A stretch of DNA of 64,000 bases from Vanessa cardui (taxonomy: Eukaryota > Arthropoda > Insecta > Lepidoptera > Nymphalidae), in contig NC_061135.1 in NCBI RefSeq assembly GCF_905220365.1, positions 1,133,501 through 1,197,500 of the forward strand, given 5' to 3'. The notes below the pieces were generated by a model. The model searched no databases and had not been told where the DNA came from. It saw only the letters and a list, made by a program, of their open reading frames with translations. Each line of letters begins with the position of its first letter. Within the stretch, counting starts at the first letter, position 1. The translations under genes were made by a program, and so were the position numbers. Shown here one piece after another: positions 1-9,960 of the stretch.

Positions 1-837
1 CCAACAATGTCATAAGTCTCTACAGGAGTAATCCATCACAGCCGCTCATAACTCATCTTTACTCCGAAAAATAAGCATTTTCTGCTGAAGCTTTAGTGGT
101 AACGATCATTTGTTTTGTGTAATTGATTGATGATGGTAATATCGGCGAAAATTTTAGGTTTCCAGTGTTATTTTTAGGGTCAATGTCGACATATTTTACC
201 GATACCGTTTTTGTCGTTTCTTTCAACAAGTAATGTTTCTTTTTATTATTTAACGCCCAGTCGAACGATTATGGTACTAAATACATGAACATGAACAACA
301 TCTACCGTATAAAATAGAAAGGTCTTAAGTTATTTTGTCGCCTCATTTTATCTGTCTTACCATATCATCATATTCGGCCTTTTTTGGTATAAATTATAAG
401 AACATAGCATCATAAGATCGTCAATTATTTAGATTATAACATTCGATACATTCAAATTCGTAATCATTGTTTCCAGCTGGTAAGACTTTCTCTTTATCAT
501 AGATCCTTTATAAATGCACATAATCTTTGACAAAAGATCAGTTTTATCACAGATAAGTCAAACCTCTCCTCAGTGTTATCCCGTTTCTGTAATTGCAATC
601 ACCTTTTATTTCAGATTGAAGCTGTGCATCGATATTGTTTGAGAATTAGGGAGGGACTCGTTAGCTATGAGTTGAAGATTTGGGTCAAAACTAAAGCAAT
701 GAAACTTGAAAGGCACTTTTATTGAATTGGTAAAAAATAATATTTTATTTATTACAAGATAATCAGTCTTATATTTGAGATTGTATATTATATCAATAGA
801 ATATAGTAAAGTTTTATTATAGGTTTTGGTTCATATA
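1..837. other. Unique AT-rich stretch, no gene seen
   Basis: No repeat family of this window and no convincing gene is visible. The only gene-like hint is a pyrimidine tract ending in TTTCAG at 611-614 followed by 36 open codons to a TGA at 723, a length that chance allows in this composition. Confidence 0.5.
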
Positions 838-948
838 GACGGTGGTAGCTTCGCTTACTTCACTTAAATTCATTGTTAAATGAGGATTCAAAAGTTCTTG
901 TAAAAGCCTACTTGAATAAAGTACGTATTGATATTGATATCTTTGAAT
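838..948 (+). mobile_element. F-type retrotransposon 3' end
   Basis: The stretch carries the family F landmarks in order: GGTGGTAGCTTCGCTTACTTC, a GTTAAATGAGGATTCAAAAG block, TTGTAAAAGCCTACTTGAATAAAGT and a short degenerate tandem tail (ATTGATATTGATATC). The fixed 3' end with a tandem tail and an AATAAA signal fits the 3' terminus of a non-LTR retrotransposon or a SINE derived from it. The parental element is not in the window, so the class is inferred. Confidence 0.7.
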
Positions 949-1844
949 TTTTAATGTAGTTACGAATAACTAGATACGCTTGACATAATTATTTAATAAG
1001 CCTTAAAATATTTTCGCTTGAAGAATTCCACGCGGGCTCGATTTAATGAAGGCAAATTTACCCAAATTGCTTTACGAGTTCATCCCTCAGAGGGTACGAA
1101 ATAGCGTCTGAAAATAATTATGCTCGGATAACAATGTGTTGACCGTGAATATAAAGACTTAAACATTTCCAAAATAAGAATTCGTTTTAATATGACGTGA
1201 TTAAAATTATTATCCAAGTCAAATACCTACGATTTTGTGTCCTACTGTCTGGTGATGTCTAAGGTTTTTCACTAAGTGAATTGCTTAATTCATATTTATT
1301 GTAATATGTATTATATATTATCTGTAAGAAAAAAATCGAAACTCACTTCAGATCAGGCCATGAAGCCAAATAGTATTATGCGACATTTACAAGAATTAAT
1401 ATAAAACTTAAAGGATTCGTACGTATGGATCAAAATGGCGTATCACAATAATTCAACGTAGCACACAGAGTAGCGTCGTTGAACAAATTTCGCTTACTTA
1501 TAATTAATTAAAAGAAATATTAGCACTATAATATGTTTGTAATTTGATCGGTTTATTTAATACGGAATGACGGCGACGTTTTGATTTATATTCCGCGCTC
1601 AACTAGCGTGACGATTGCTACGAGGCATGAAAATGATATTATTTAAAGCTGTAACATTGTTGAATATTGAATTTGTACCAAAACACTTTGAAATATCATT
1701 AATTAAATTATCATCTTATAATTAACGAGCAATCTAAAATTAAAAAAATATATCTGTCAATTCGAATGGTCCTACAAGCAATGATTTAAAATGTTTGATT
1801 TGACGTTATGACGTCATATCGTTAGTTGGTAAGATTTTGGGTCG
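949..1844. other. Unique AT-rich stretch
   Basis: I see no gene or recognised repeat here. The sequence is AT-rich with scattered CpG-containing words but no extended open frame or structure that stands out. Confidence 0.45.
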
Positions 1845-2042
1845 TAGGTACCGCTCATCAGATATTCCAACGGCAAATAGTAATACTTAATATTTTTGTC
1901 TAGTTTGAAGGGTGTTAGTGTAAATAAAGGCACAAGGTATATAAAATCTTATTTTTCAAGGCCTCTAGTGTGTATGTTGATGTACGGCGCCAATGTCTAT
2001 GGCCCATGATTACCGTTTACCACCAGGTGGTCATTATAAAAG
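1845..2042 (+). mobile_element. E-type retroposon, diverged 5'-truncated copy
   Basis: Matches the body of the full copy at 11418-11711: GGTACCGCTCATCAGATATTC, the TTTGAAGGGTG block, GGCACAAGG, then GCGCCAATGTCTATGGCCC and TTTACCACCAGGTGG. The first part and the A-rich tail are missing or decayed, so it is an old fragment. Confidence 0.65.
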
Positions 2043-2463
2043 TAGTCTTCTTCTAGAAATTAAAGTACAAGAACATAGAAATTTTTAACTTATTTTCGAC
2101 AGACAAGATTTATTAGTTAAATCGTATTAAATAACCTACATATACTTTTTTACTTTTAAAATATGTTCAACCTCTTCGCTCAAACCGGGTTCCATTGATT
2201 TGAAATCACTTAAACGTTAAAAAATTAAATTAGCAATTAAAATCAAAGTGACGAAATAAACATTCGTCAGAGAGCTCTCGATGTGAATACATTAGAATAT
2301 CAAATAGACCGAGAGAGGCACTCGATCGATCACGGCTCGCTAACGGTGTGCGACAGCGAGCTTCTGAGCTTTTACAGATGTAGAAAGCTCGTGTTATATT
2401 GTAACTACGTGCAAACTGAAATCCACCAAATTGTTTTTTTATATCATTCGTTATAAGCTGCTA
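2043..2463. other. Unique stretch without gene
   Basis: No repeat of the window matches. A locally G+C-richer part near 2270-2390 contains GAGAGCTCTC and CACTCGATCGATCACGG but no reading frame or motif that I recognise. Confidence 0.4.
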
Positions 2464-2734
2464 TCATTACATATTATAAAATAAAGTCCTCCCGGCTGCG
2501 TCTGTCTGTTTGTATGTCCCCAATAAACTTCAAAACTAATGAACGGATTTTCATGCGATTTTCTCTAATAGACAGATAAACTCGTAAGAAAGTTTTGGTA
2601 TACAATTTATTATTTTAAAGTAAATAAGTTGAAATAAAACGAAGATTGTTAAATATGTCGAAAAAATGTAAATAATGGTGAAAATATAAAAAAAAGACAT
2701 TGTCCACTCGTACGAAGCCGGGTCGGGTCGTTAA
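2464..2734 (+). mobile_element. Non-autonomous Helitron-like element, family L
   Basis: Starts TCATTACATATTATAAAATA directly after an A and ends with CGTACGAAGCCGGGTCGGGTCG then TTAA before T. This is the TC start, 3' hairpin and CTRR-type end of Helitrons, with the terminal CTAG decayed to TTAA. The 5' end resembles family G but the interior (CTGTTTGTATGTCCCCAATAA) differs, so it is treated as a separate family. No Rep/helicase coding capacity is present. Confidence 0.65.
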
Positions 2735-3004
2735 TTATATATATTTTTATTTTATTTTGATAAAGATCACGGCAAGGATACTCTGAGACTCTTATAGACA
2801 TCTTTAGATCTGCTATCATTTATATCGGCATCTAGACTAATGGCATTCAAAACTTATGAATTATTCGCATCTGATATTCATACATACAAATAAACGTACA
2901 TCAATGCAATACACACAAAGATGTACAGAGTAATATTACCATAGAGCAGAATAAATAAAAAAATGTACATATCAATAAAACCCATTAGGTACAACAAAAT
3001 TAAA

Positions 3005-3282
3005 GCGAGCCGAGATAGCTCATCTTAATCGATGATTACGGGTTCAAGACCAGGCAAGCACCACTGACTTTTCATGTGCTTAATTTGTGTCAGTAATTCA
3101 TCTCGTTTTCGGCGGTGAAATAAAACATCGCAAAGAAAGCTGCATGTGACTAATTTCAACGAAATTCTGCGACGTGTATACCCAACCCGCATTACACAGC
3201 GTGGTGGAATATACTCCAATCCTTCTCCTCAAAGAGAAAGGAGGCCTTAACTCAGCAGTAGGAAATTGATAGGCTGTTGATG
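3005..3282 (+). mobile_element. S-type tRNA SINE, TTG-tail subfamily, tRNA head deleted
   Basis: The body runs from GCGAGCCGAGATAG through GATTACGGGTTCAAGACC (B-box region), the CACTGACTTTTCATGTGCTT loop and the CTCCTCAAAGAGAAAGGAGG stem to GGCTGTTGATG. About 14 nt of the tRNA-like A-box region are missing. The loop and stem sequences place it in the TTG-tail subfamily. This is a Metulj-like lepidopteran SINE; the name is tentative. Confidence 0.8.
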
Positions 3283-3314
3283 TGATGAGTACATAATGCT
3301 AAAAGGAATAAAAT

Positions 3315-3421
3315 ACTCTATCTATTAAAAAAACCGTATCGAAATCCGTTGCGTAATTTGAAAGATCTAAGCATACATAGGGACACAGCGGTAAGCGACT
3401 TTGTTTTATACGACGTAATGA
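3315..3421 (-). mobile_element. Helitron-like family G, 5'-end fragment
   Basis: The minus strand starts TCATTACGTCGTATAAAACA and keeps the conserved GTCGCTTACCGCTGTG and TCCGTTGCGTAATTT-type words, but the half with the terminal hairpin and CTAG is absent. It is a truncated copy lying about 30 bp beyond a SINE. Confidence 0.65.
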
Positions 3422-3775
3422 TATTGTAATCAATCGGAATTTAGGATTTCTTGTTAAAATATTTTTAAGCATCTCGTTAAAGTAAAGGTATTGAGATAAC
3501 AAAGAGACAGCGTCGTACATTGTTTCATCAGCGGATCATGATTGATTGAAAGGTGATGTTTGATGTAACGCACCGTTTAACAAAACAAATTAACAGCTGT
3601 AAAAGTTGAAGTTTGAATTGAGAGTTCCTTTTTTGAAATTGAATGACATTAGGTTCATTAATGGTCGCCATTTTGTTTTTTCAATGACGAAATGTTGTTG
3701 GAAATGTTCACATAAAACCTATACCGTATTAATAATACAGGATAACAATTAATTATTAATCTAATATTTTTAATA
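3422..3775. other. Unique AT-rich stretch
   Basis: Nothing recognised between the Helitron fragment and the next element; low-complexity AT-rich sequence only. Confidence 0.4.
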
Positions 3776-4055
3776 CTAGCAGTGCCCGTGACTATGTGCG
3801 CGTTTGAATTAACCAAAAAGCTTATTGTTCAGTTCGCAGATTTTATTATAAATTATTACATATATATTAGTTATAAAGTATTCTAAGCTATCCATTTTTA
3901 CATGATCTATCTGCTAATAAAAGTCCCCTTGAAATCGGTCCAGCCGTTCCAAAAATTAGCTGGAACAAACAGATAGAACGATAAAAACTTGTAAAAAAAA
4001 AATATTTTGGTATATGTAGATACATACATATGCATTGAGTGATACATACATACAT
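3776..4055 (-). mobile_element. Helitron-like family K (related to I)
   Basis: Read on the minus strand it ends ...CGCGCACATAGTCACGGGCACTGCTAG, i.e. CTAG followed by T. The interior has TTCCAGCTAATTTTTGGAA and GGACCGATTTC as in family I, and an ACTTTTATTAGCAGATAG block. The 5' limit is blurred by a TACA microsatellite, so that end is approximate. Confidence 0.6.
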
Positions 4056-4065
4056 ACATATGCAG
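4021..4065. repeat. (TACA)n-type microsatellite
   Basis: Interrupted tandem copies of TACA/CATA (GATACATACATACATACATA) at the 5' edge of the family K element, plausibly grown from its terminus. Confidence 0.7.
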
Positions 4066-4213
4066 CTGTTATTTTTATATGTAATGAAATCCTAATATTT
4101 CTTATAGCGAAAATGTTTTTGGTGCTGGTGGCCACTTATCATTAAGTAGCCCATTAACCTACATATAACATAGAAAATGCTAGAAATATTTAAGCGTTTG
4201 TTATGAGAGTTTG

Positions 4214-4250
4214 GTATAAAAGCGCTACAATGTGTTCAGACTCATCGTTG
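4214..4250 (+). promoter_or_regulatory. Possible TATA-type core promoter
   Basis: An isolated TATAAAAGCGC is followed about 22-30 nt downstream by TTCAGACTCATCG, roughly where an insect initiator would sit, and a possible donor AAAG/GTAGTT follows at about 4311. No coding exon follows, and one TATA word in AT-rich DNA is weak evidence. Confidence 0.15.
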
Positions 4251-4441
4251 AGTTAACAGAAGCGTCTAGAATTTCTAATCACTCGCAGACACTCAGACAA
4301 AGGCTGTTTAAAGGTAGTTCAGAATTCCGAACGTTTCAATCTTTTCCGAAGAGAATAGGGATGTCTGTTTATCGATATTTAAATAAGGTATAACATTTGT
4401 CAGACTTTTGATTCTTTTTTTTTTAATTTAAATATACACAT

Positions 4442-4713
4442 TTAGATGTAGCATCGGCAAAATCAATAAAACCGATTACTGCCGATTTATACAACCAATA
4501 GAAATAGCTCCCTATCGCGCCATTCGACGCTATTCATCGCTATGGATTCTCGCGACAGTGCATGTAAATCGACGTGTCAAATTGACGAATATATTAGGTC
4601 ATGTGATATTACGTTTGTGTAAAGATCATATTCACAAAAGAAATAAATATTGATAATTTGGTACTGAATTCGGATGTGATCGGTTTTACGAATTTTGCCG
4701 ATGCTACATCTAA
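4442..4713. repeat. Foldback / MITE-like element with 35-bp inverted repeats
   Basis: The left arm 4442-4476 (TTAGATGTAGCATCGGCAAA...) and right arm 4679-4713 are inverted copies of each other, matching at 32 of 35 positions by my count. The ~200 bp between them is not coding and includes a G+C-richer patch (CGCGCCATTCGACGC). Long near-identical terminal inverted repeats around a short non-coding core suggest a non-autonomous DNA transposon. I found no second copy and no clear target duplication. Confidence 0.6.
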
Positions 4714-5071
4714 GTTGTATCGTACTATACCCAGATGATTAAATTTATTCTTATTTTTCTTTAAAGAGTTTTTAATTCGTTTTTGTTTAAACAACGTATC
4801 TGATGTCCACTTGATTTAGATTATAATAGTTCGCTAAAATAGCGTCATCGGATGTCTCTAGAGGTTTAACAATAAATGATAATTGTGTTTTTAACGGCAC
4901 TCGAATACTTGAGAATTAATCTTGAAGCTTTTTTTTGAAGAAAAACGAGTATTTACCATTTAATGATTTTATTCTTGTCATTGTAATGACCAATATTATT
5001 TAGAGATCTCTTTGTATTGAATCAAATCGCCATGACAAATATATTTTGATATTTTTTTTTATGAATTTCAC
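4714..5071. other. Unique AT-rich stretch
   Basis: No gene or repeat recognised; contains homopolymer T runs and ends at the target duplication of the next SINE. Confidence 0.4.
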
Positions 5072-5082
5072 ATACATCTAAT

Positions 5083-5377
5083 CGGTGAGATGGCCCAGTG
5101 GTTAGAACACGTGCATCTTAATCGATGATTGAGGGTTCAAATCCAGGAAAGCAGCACTATATATGTGTGCTTAATTTGTATTTATAATTCATCTCGTGCT
5201 CAGCGGTCAAGGAAAACATCGTGAGGAAACCTGCATGTGTCTAATTTCATCGAAATTCTGCCACATGTGCATTCCACCAACCGGCATTGGAACAATGTGG
5301 TGGAATATGTTCCAAACCCTCTCCTTAATGGAAGAGGAGGTATTCCGGCTGTGGGAAATTTACAGGCTGTTACTTTT
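5083..5377 (+). mobile_element. S-type tRNA SINE, ACTTT-tail subfamily, full length
   Basis: The tRNA-like head GAGATGGCCCAGTGGTTAGA (A box) and GAGGGTTCAAATCC (B box) is followed by the loop CACTATATATGTGTGCTT, the conserved body, the stem CTCCTTAATGGAAGAGGAGG and the tail GGCTGTTACTTTTA. Flanking copies ATACATCTAAT (5072-5082) and ATACATTTAAT (5378-5388) agree at 10 of 11 sites and look like the target-site duplication. Confidence 0.9.
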
Positions 5378-5388
5378 ATACATTTAAT

Positions 5389-5752
5389 AATATAGATAGC
5401 TTCACTTAATATTGTTTGTACTTACCTACTTGATAAGAGATAATAAGGAACATTTTCATGTTGATTTTGGTAGACAAATAGTCGACTGGAATTTATGTAT
5501 TTGTTTTGTAACATTTTTATTTAAATTTCACATTATATGGCATTTCGTGCAAGTCGTTTCAACGTTGACATTCTGCAGTGAAGATAATCTTAAGTAACTG
5601 CCTTATTTAAATTCTTGTTTATCGTACACTATTCTAGAATTCACGATAAATGGTAGGTACTTTTTGACAGACTAAATAGATGAACAGTTTAGTTGGCTTA
5701 CCAACCCTTCAATCATTCAACCACTAAAGATCAATTTTGGTTTCCTTTGTTG
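5389..5752. other. Unique AT-rich stretch
   Basis: No gene or repeat recognised; short AT-rich open frames here have no features of real coding sequence. Confidence 0.4.
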
Positions 5753-5884
5753 CGGTTTCAAGGGTGAGTCACTCAGTATAATTAAATTCACGCGTGACGT
5801 CATAATCGGTGGTGGATTGCCGTAGAAGGGATTTGCTGTCTTGTCTATTGGCACACATTATCATTTACCATATGACCTTTTTCC
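5753..5884 (+). mobile_element. E-type retroposon, strongly decayed fragment
   Basis: Weak alignment to the full E copy: GTTTCAAGGGTGAGTCACTC, a TGGTGGATTGCCG region, TGTCTATTGGCACAC and ATTTACCATATGACC in the right order. Divergence is high, so the call rests on order and spacing rather than identity. Confidence 0.4.
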
Positions 5885-6797
5885 TGTCTGATCTTGACAT
5901 GAAGGCTTAAACAATAAATCTAGATAGAAATTTCGCCTTGGGAATACATAATTAAATTGGTATTACATAACTAAAGATGAACAAATTTGAACTAATATTT
6001 CCATTTTGTGTTTTGTTTAGCAGTTTTTTTAGTTTAGGAAAGTCTTAGAACGTGTTAGATACAGCCTTTATACCCTTTTCAAAATATACATTTGGGTCTT
6101 CCACATTGTACATAAGGTTATATTATATGTTACTGGTATTAAAAATGCGTTTGAGTGTTATTTTCAAGGGCTAACGCATGAGTATACATGAGTATAATAC
6201 CGTAACTTGTGGCTAATATGTATATTTAGATTTATTCCGTTTGCGCGACATACATTGCTTTTACCGGCCGTTATTCGTTGCCTTAGCAATATTAACCATC
6301 TAGCGGCGCTGCACGTCAAACATTTCACCAGAGCAAGCTTAACTCACCCTCGTCCAATAATCAAAACTTTACAATTTAATTTAACATTAATTAAATAGAT
6401 AGCGCCGCATTTGGATGGCACCGTCATATATATGTCTGTATTTTCTCGCATAAGAATGAGCTTTAACAAGTAACTTCAGCCGTACTTATAACGAGCGCGA
6501 GGCGTTAAGTTTGCTCTTGATAGTGTCACCAGCAAAGATTTCACTCGACGTCACTATAACTTAACACGTCAAGTTACTTTGATATAAGACACCTCAAAGT
6601 TAAACAAAGCTCTGTCTAGCTTTTAATGTATTATATTTCATCGTAATCTTAACCAAAGTTTGTATATTTAGAGAATATACGGAGCTTGCGAACGAGCTTA
6701 ATATACTTTTAGTTTCATATTTGTTCTTAAGGAAAATACTTTTTAAGATAATATTTTAAAGTTATTAGTGAATTTAGGTCTGGATGAACCATCTATA
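5885..6797. other. Unique stretch with a CpG-containing patch
   Basis: No repeat family matches. The part near 6230-6420 is richer in CG words (TTTGCGCGACATAC, ACCGGCCGTTATTCG, TCTAGCGGCGCTGC) than its surroundings. No supported exon is visible. Confidence 0.4.
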
Positions 6798-7191
6798 TCT
6801 ATATTATAAATTAGAAAGTAACTCTGTCTGTCTGTCTGTGTTTCAACAACAACAGCCTGTAAATTCCCACTGCTGGACTAAAGTCCTCTTCTACCTTTAA
6901 GGAGAAGGTTTTTGTAACATATTTCATCACGCTTTTCCAATGCGTTTTGGTGGAATACACATGTGGCAGAATTTCTCACATGCAGGTATCCTCACGATGT
7001 TTTCCTTCACCGTTGAGCACGAGATTAATTATAAAGACAAATTAAGCACATGAAACAGCGGTGCTTGCCTGGGTTTGAACCTGCAATCATCGGTTAAGAT
7101 TAACTCCAAAAAAGGACATAGACTACTTTTTTGTCTGACACATGATAACCAACAACCCGAAAACGCGAGCAAATCCGCGGGCGACTACTAG
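6798..7191 (+). mobile_element. Helitron-like family B, interrupted by a SINE
   Basis: Starts A/TCTATATTATAAATTAGAAA with GTCTGTCTGTCTG and ends ...AAAACGCGAGCAAATCCGCG, GGCGACTA, CTAG/T. The middle of the element (about 70 bp present in other B copies, from the CTTTCACGACC block to GCAAACTTG) is replaced by a minus-strand SINE at 6844-7100. Confidence 0.75.
6844..7100 (-). mobile_element. S-type SINE nested in Helitron B, tRNA head lost
   Basis: The minus strand ends with the TTG tail (CAACAACAACAG on plus) and carries the loop GCTGTTTCATGTGCTT, placing it in the TTG subfamily. Its first ~35 nt, including the A box, are missing where it joins the Helitron, and the Helitron also lacks sequence there. 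One deletion across the junction explains both losses. Confidence 0.8.
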
Positions 7192-7198
7192 TAGTATA

Positions 7199-7220
7199 TG
7201 TGTGTGTGTGTGTGTGTGTG
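7199..7220. repeat. (TG)11 microsatellite
   Basis: An uninterrupted TG dinucleotide repeat lies immediately beyond the Helitron B 3' end. Confidence 0.95.
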
Positions 7221-7590
7221 CAAATACAGTCCTTTCTTTTCCAATTCAACATCTTTGTTTTGTAAATGAAAATACAAATTATTAATATGTATCGTTCGCA
7301 AAGAAACTTCCAAATAGCAAGTAAAAATATCATCGTAAGAGCGTAACTTGATAAGTCAAGACACGTCTGCTGGTTTGTTTATTTCGTAAACAATGTTCTC
7401 CGATGTTGCCCTAACAGCGGTGGAAAGTTTCTTACATAAATACAACTTGTAAGTACTTTAATCCGTATTATATACAAAAAATTGACTGAATATTTCAATG
7501 CTAAACTGAGGTCTTATCTTTTCTACTTAAGTGTCCACTCCTTAAACTTAAATCCACCACGTTTCTCGAATACCTCATTAATATTTTTAA

Positions 7591-7812
7591 CGACCTCCGT
7601 GGTCGAGTGGTGTGTACACCGTTTTTTCATGGGTACGCCACTCTAAGGTCCCGGGTTCGATTTCCGGCCGAGTCGATGTAGATTACCATTAGTTTTCTAT
7701 GTTGTCTTGGGTCTGGGTGTTTGTGGTACCGTCGTTGCTTCTGATTTCCATAACACAGCTACTTACATTGGGAGCAGAGTAATGTATGTGATGTTGTCTC
7801 ATATTTTATTTT
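7591..7812 (+). mobile_element. C-type tRNA-derived SINE, full length
   Basis: The head GACCTCCGTGGTCGAGTGG resembles a tRNA A-box region and CCCGGGTTCGATTTCCGG a B box, followed by a unique body (TTGTCTTGGGTCTGGGTGTT, GGTACCGTCGTTGCTTCTG, ATTGGGAGCAGAGTAATG). Two more copies at 37921-38117 and 50437-50663 show that it is an interspersed family. The tail is short and AT-rich. Confidence 0.85.
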
Positions 7813-7985
7813 ACAACACCATAGATACTTATATTGTAATTATATTTCGTAACTGTGACTTTTTAAGTAAATTTTTAGGCGTTTTAGGAATCGGTGTCCA
7901 CAACGAAGAGTACCACCAAGCGTTTATGATTCTTAAGATTATATTAGATACTTTTATGGTATTAAACTATAAAAAGTTAAAGAAA

Positions 7986-8227
7986 AGAGCTAAGATTTCT
8001 TCCCCTTTTGAGGTGATGATCAGGAGGAAATTCCACAACGCTGCTCCATTGCTGGATAGTGGATTCATATGTGCCAGAATTTCTATGAAATTAGACAAAT
8101 GCAGTTTTCCTCAAGATTAAGTATAAACACAACTTAAGCATATGATAATCTAGTAGCGCTTGCCAGGGTTTGAAGCCGCACTCATCGGTTGAGATGCACG
8201 CGTTGTAAACACTGGGGAGATGACTCG
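7986..8227 (-). mobile_element. S-type SINE, old copy, 3' end lost
   Basis: On minus: CGAGTCATCTCCCCAGTGTT head, GCACTCATCGG-complement B-box region, TAATTTCATAGAAATTCTGG body, and a CTCAAAAGGGGAAG stem that points to the TTG subfamily. The last ~35 nt and tail are absent, and substitutions are frequent. Confidence 0.75.
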
Positions 8228-8236
8228 AAAACTTTG

Positions 8237-8262
8237 AAGGATTATTTAACGTAATAATCCTT
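8237..8262. repeat. Perfect 10-bp hairpin
   Basis: AAGGATTATT and AATAATCCTT form perfect arms around a 6-nt loop TAACGT. No U-run follows and no transcript is evident, so function is unknown. Confidence 0.8.
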
Positions 8263-8729
8263 TATAGGTGAAAGACGTCTTAGATGGTTTACGCTATGGT
8301 AGGACAGGAGCTTTATGATCTTTTTATCATTGATATAGGTATGCTAACCACTTACCATAAGATGGATTATTTACTAAACAGTATTTCGCGAACTATTTGC
8401 AATAAATAGTAATACCATTAAGGAAACTTTCTACAACGTCCTCGGTAGTGTTGGAAAAAAAGTAAAAAATAAATTCTATACCCAGAATTCAATTGCTCTA
8501 TAAAGTGGGAATTTGTAAGAATTCCATTGAAAAAGGAAAGGAGAAAAGATCTTTAACATAAGTTATCTGGAAATGTTCGGTCTTTCAACCATTTAGGATT
8601 CTAGACCAACTGTCGCTGCTTGGAATGAATTGGGTCGAAATGTCTTGCTCTTTAACGTGCTGACAAATTCGTTTTCGCTTTCATATTTGATTTTGGATTG
8701 GTTTTAAATGGTACTTGCGTTGATGTATA
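8263..8729. other. Unique stretch, possibly the upstream body of F
   Basis: No gene seen. The part after about 8580 may be the older body of the F element that ends at 8877, but no other copy in the window extends this far, so this cannot be tested here. Confidence 0.35.
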
Positions 8730-8877
8730 TTGAGTAACTATAGAGTTTCTTGCCGGTTTTTCTCGGTAGAAACTCCTTTCCGAACCTGTGGCAGCTTCAT
8801 TTAATTGTTAAATAACGATTCGTACGCTTGTAAAAGCCCACTTGAATAAAGATTATTTTGATTTTGATTTTGATGAT
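8730..8877 (+). mobile_element. F-type retrotransposon 3' end
   Basis: GAGTTTCTTGCCGGTTTTTC, CGGTAGAAACTCCTTTCCG, CCTGTGGCAGCTTCATTTAA, CTTGAATAAAG and a GATTTT tandem tail follow the family order. The tail unit is GATTTT rather than the GATTT of most copies. Confidence 0.8.
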
Positions 8878-9235
8878 TGGCTAAAATTGTCCCCATGATC
8901 AATGATTGTGTGATCTTATCTGTAAGTATGTGTCATTTCATAAAGCGATAGTTTCTGAATCACTATTTGGCTTGGCTTTAATCTGATTGGTTGAGCGTTG
9001 TTTATGAAGCAACGGGTGACCAATGAGCAAGTCAAAAATTGATAATATTCTTTTTATCATAATCGTTATAATTTTTTCATAGCGTCAAGGAAATTGGTTT
9101 TTCATTTCGTCTACACATGGAGAATTCCCTACCTTTTTGTTTTATTAATATTATTTTTATGACATTATTTATTGTTCTTTATTACAGGATATGAACGATT
9201 TTCAAACAGGATTGTAAAATTCGAATTATCATAAA
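8878..9235. other. Unique AT-rich stretch
   Basis: No gene or repeat recognised. Confidence 0.4.
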
Positions 9236-9487
9236 CTAGAGACCCGCCGTTGTAATTGCTGTAAATATACTACAAAAGATGTGTTTTCCGACATCATATT
9301 AGGAACTTTTAATATTATCTATTTCTTTACTATATTGTCCATGTATTTTATACAAAAACCTTCCTTTCGAATCAATGTTTCTATTGAAAAATACCGCATC
9401 ACAATCCGTTGTGTAATTTTAAAGATCTAAACATACATAGACAGGGACAGACAGCGGTAAGCGACTTTGTTTTATACTATTTAATGA
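9236..9487 (-). mobile_element. Helitron-like family G, complete but decayed hairpin
   Basis: The plus strand begins CTAGAGACCCGCC, the complement of a CTAG 3' end, and finishes GACTTTGTTTTATACTATTT AATGA, the complement of the TCATTA start. Interior words such as TTTCTTTACTATATTGTCC match other G copies. The GCGAAGC hairpin is replaced by unrelated sequence. Confidence 0.75.
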
Positions 9488-9767
9488 TTATGAAATTTTA
9501 AATATTATTATTTAAGAATTAGAGCAATTGTAAACATTTCAAACTTCTTTTTTACATAGGACATTATGTTCGTACATATAGCTGTTAGCCTTCCTATGTC
9601 TGCCGTTGAATAAGAAGAATGTTCCGAAAAGTTTGCTGAATAGATCCTAACTGATTGTGACAGATGGGCGGATAGCGATTCGAAATTGCCTTTGTGATGT
9701 GAAACATATCAAGGCCTTAGGGAGATTTACTATAAAGTTAATTCCATTTTATTAAAATTTTCCTCAA
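9488..9767. other. Unique AT-rich stretch
   Basis: Nothing recognised between two Helitron-like copies. Confidence 0.4.
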
Positions 9768-9960
9768 TCTACATTAATATTATAAATGTGAAAGGAACTC
9801 GATTTATCTGTGTGTCTGTCGCCCTTTCACGATCAAACCGTTGAACCGATTTTTTTGAAATTTGGTGTGAAGCAAATTTGAACTTCAAGTAAAGATATAG
9901 CCTACTTTTTAGGCTAATACATGACAACCAAACTTCGAAAAGCGCGGGTGACTTAATTAG
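9768..9960 (+). mobile_element. Helitron-like family B
   Basis: Starts A/TCTACATTAATATTATAAAT and ends GCGCGGGTGACTTAATTAG/T. It holds the family words CCCTTTCACGATCAAACCG, GAAATTTGGTGTGAAGC and TAATACATGACAACC. The terminal CTAG reads TTAG and half of the 3' hairpin is deleted. Confidence 0.8.

Noticed and set aside
615..729. Terminal-exon-like frame after a TTTCAG acceptor
   Set aside because: Only 36 codons to a stop, donor-like sequence beyond the stop is weak, and no homology is recognised; chance is sufficient.
5095..5140. tRNA gene
   Set aside because: The A and B box words belong to the SINE head; the rest of the cloverleaf is not maintained and the sequence continues into the SINE body. 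The same applies to the other S, C and D heads.
7707..8120. 137-codon open reading frame
   Set aside because: It runs from the body of a C-type SINE on plus through unique DNA into an S-type SINE on minus; the codons are repeat-derived and no domain is present.
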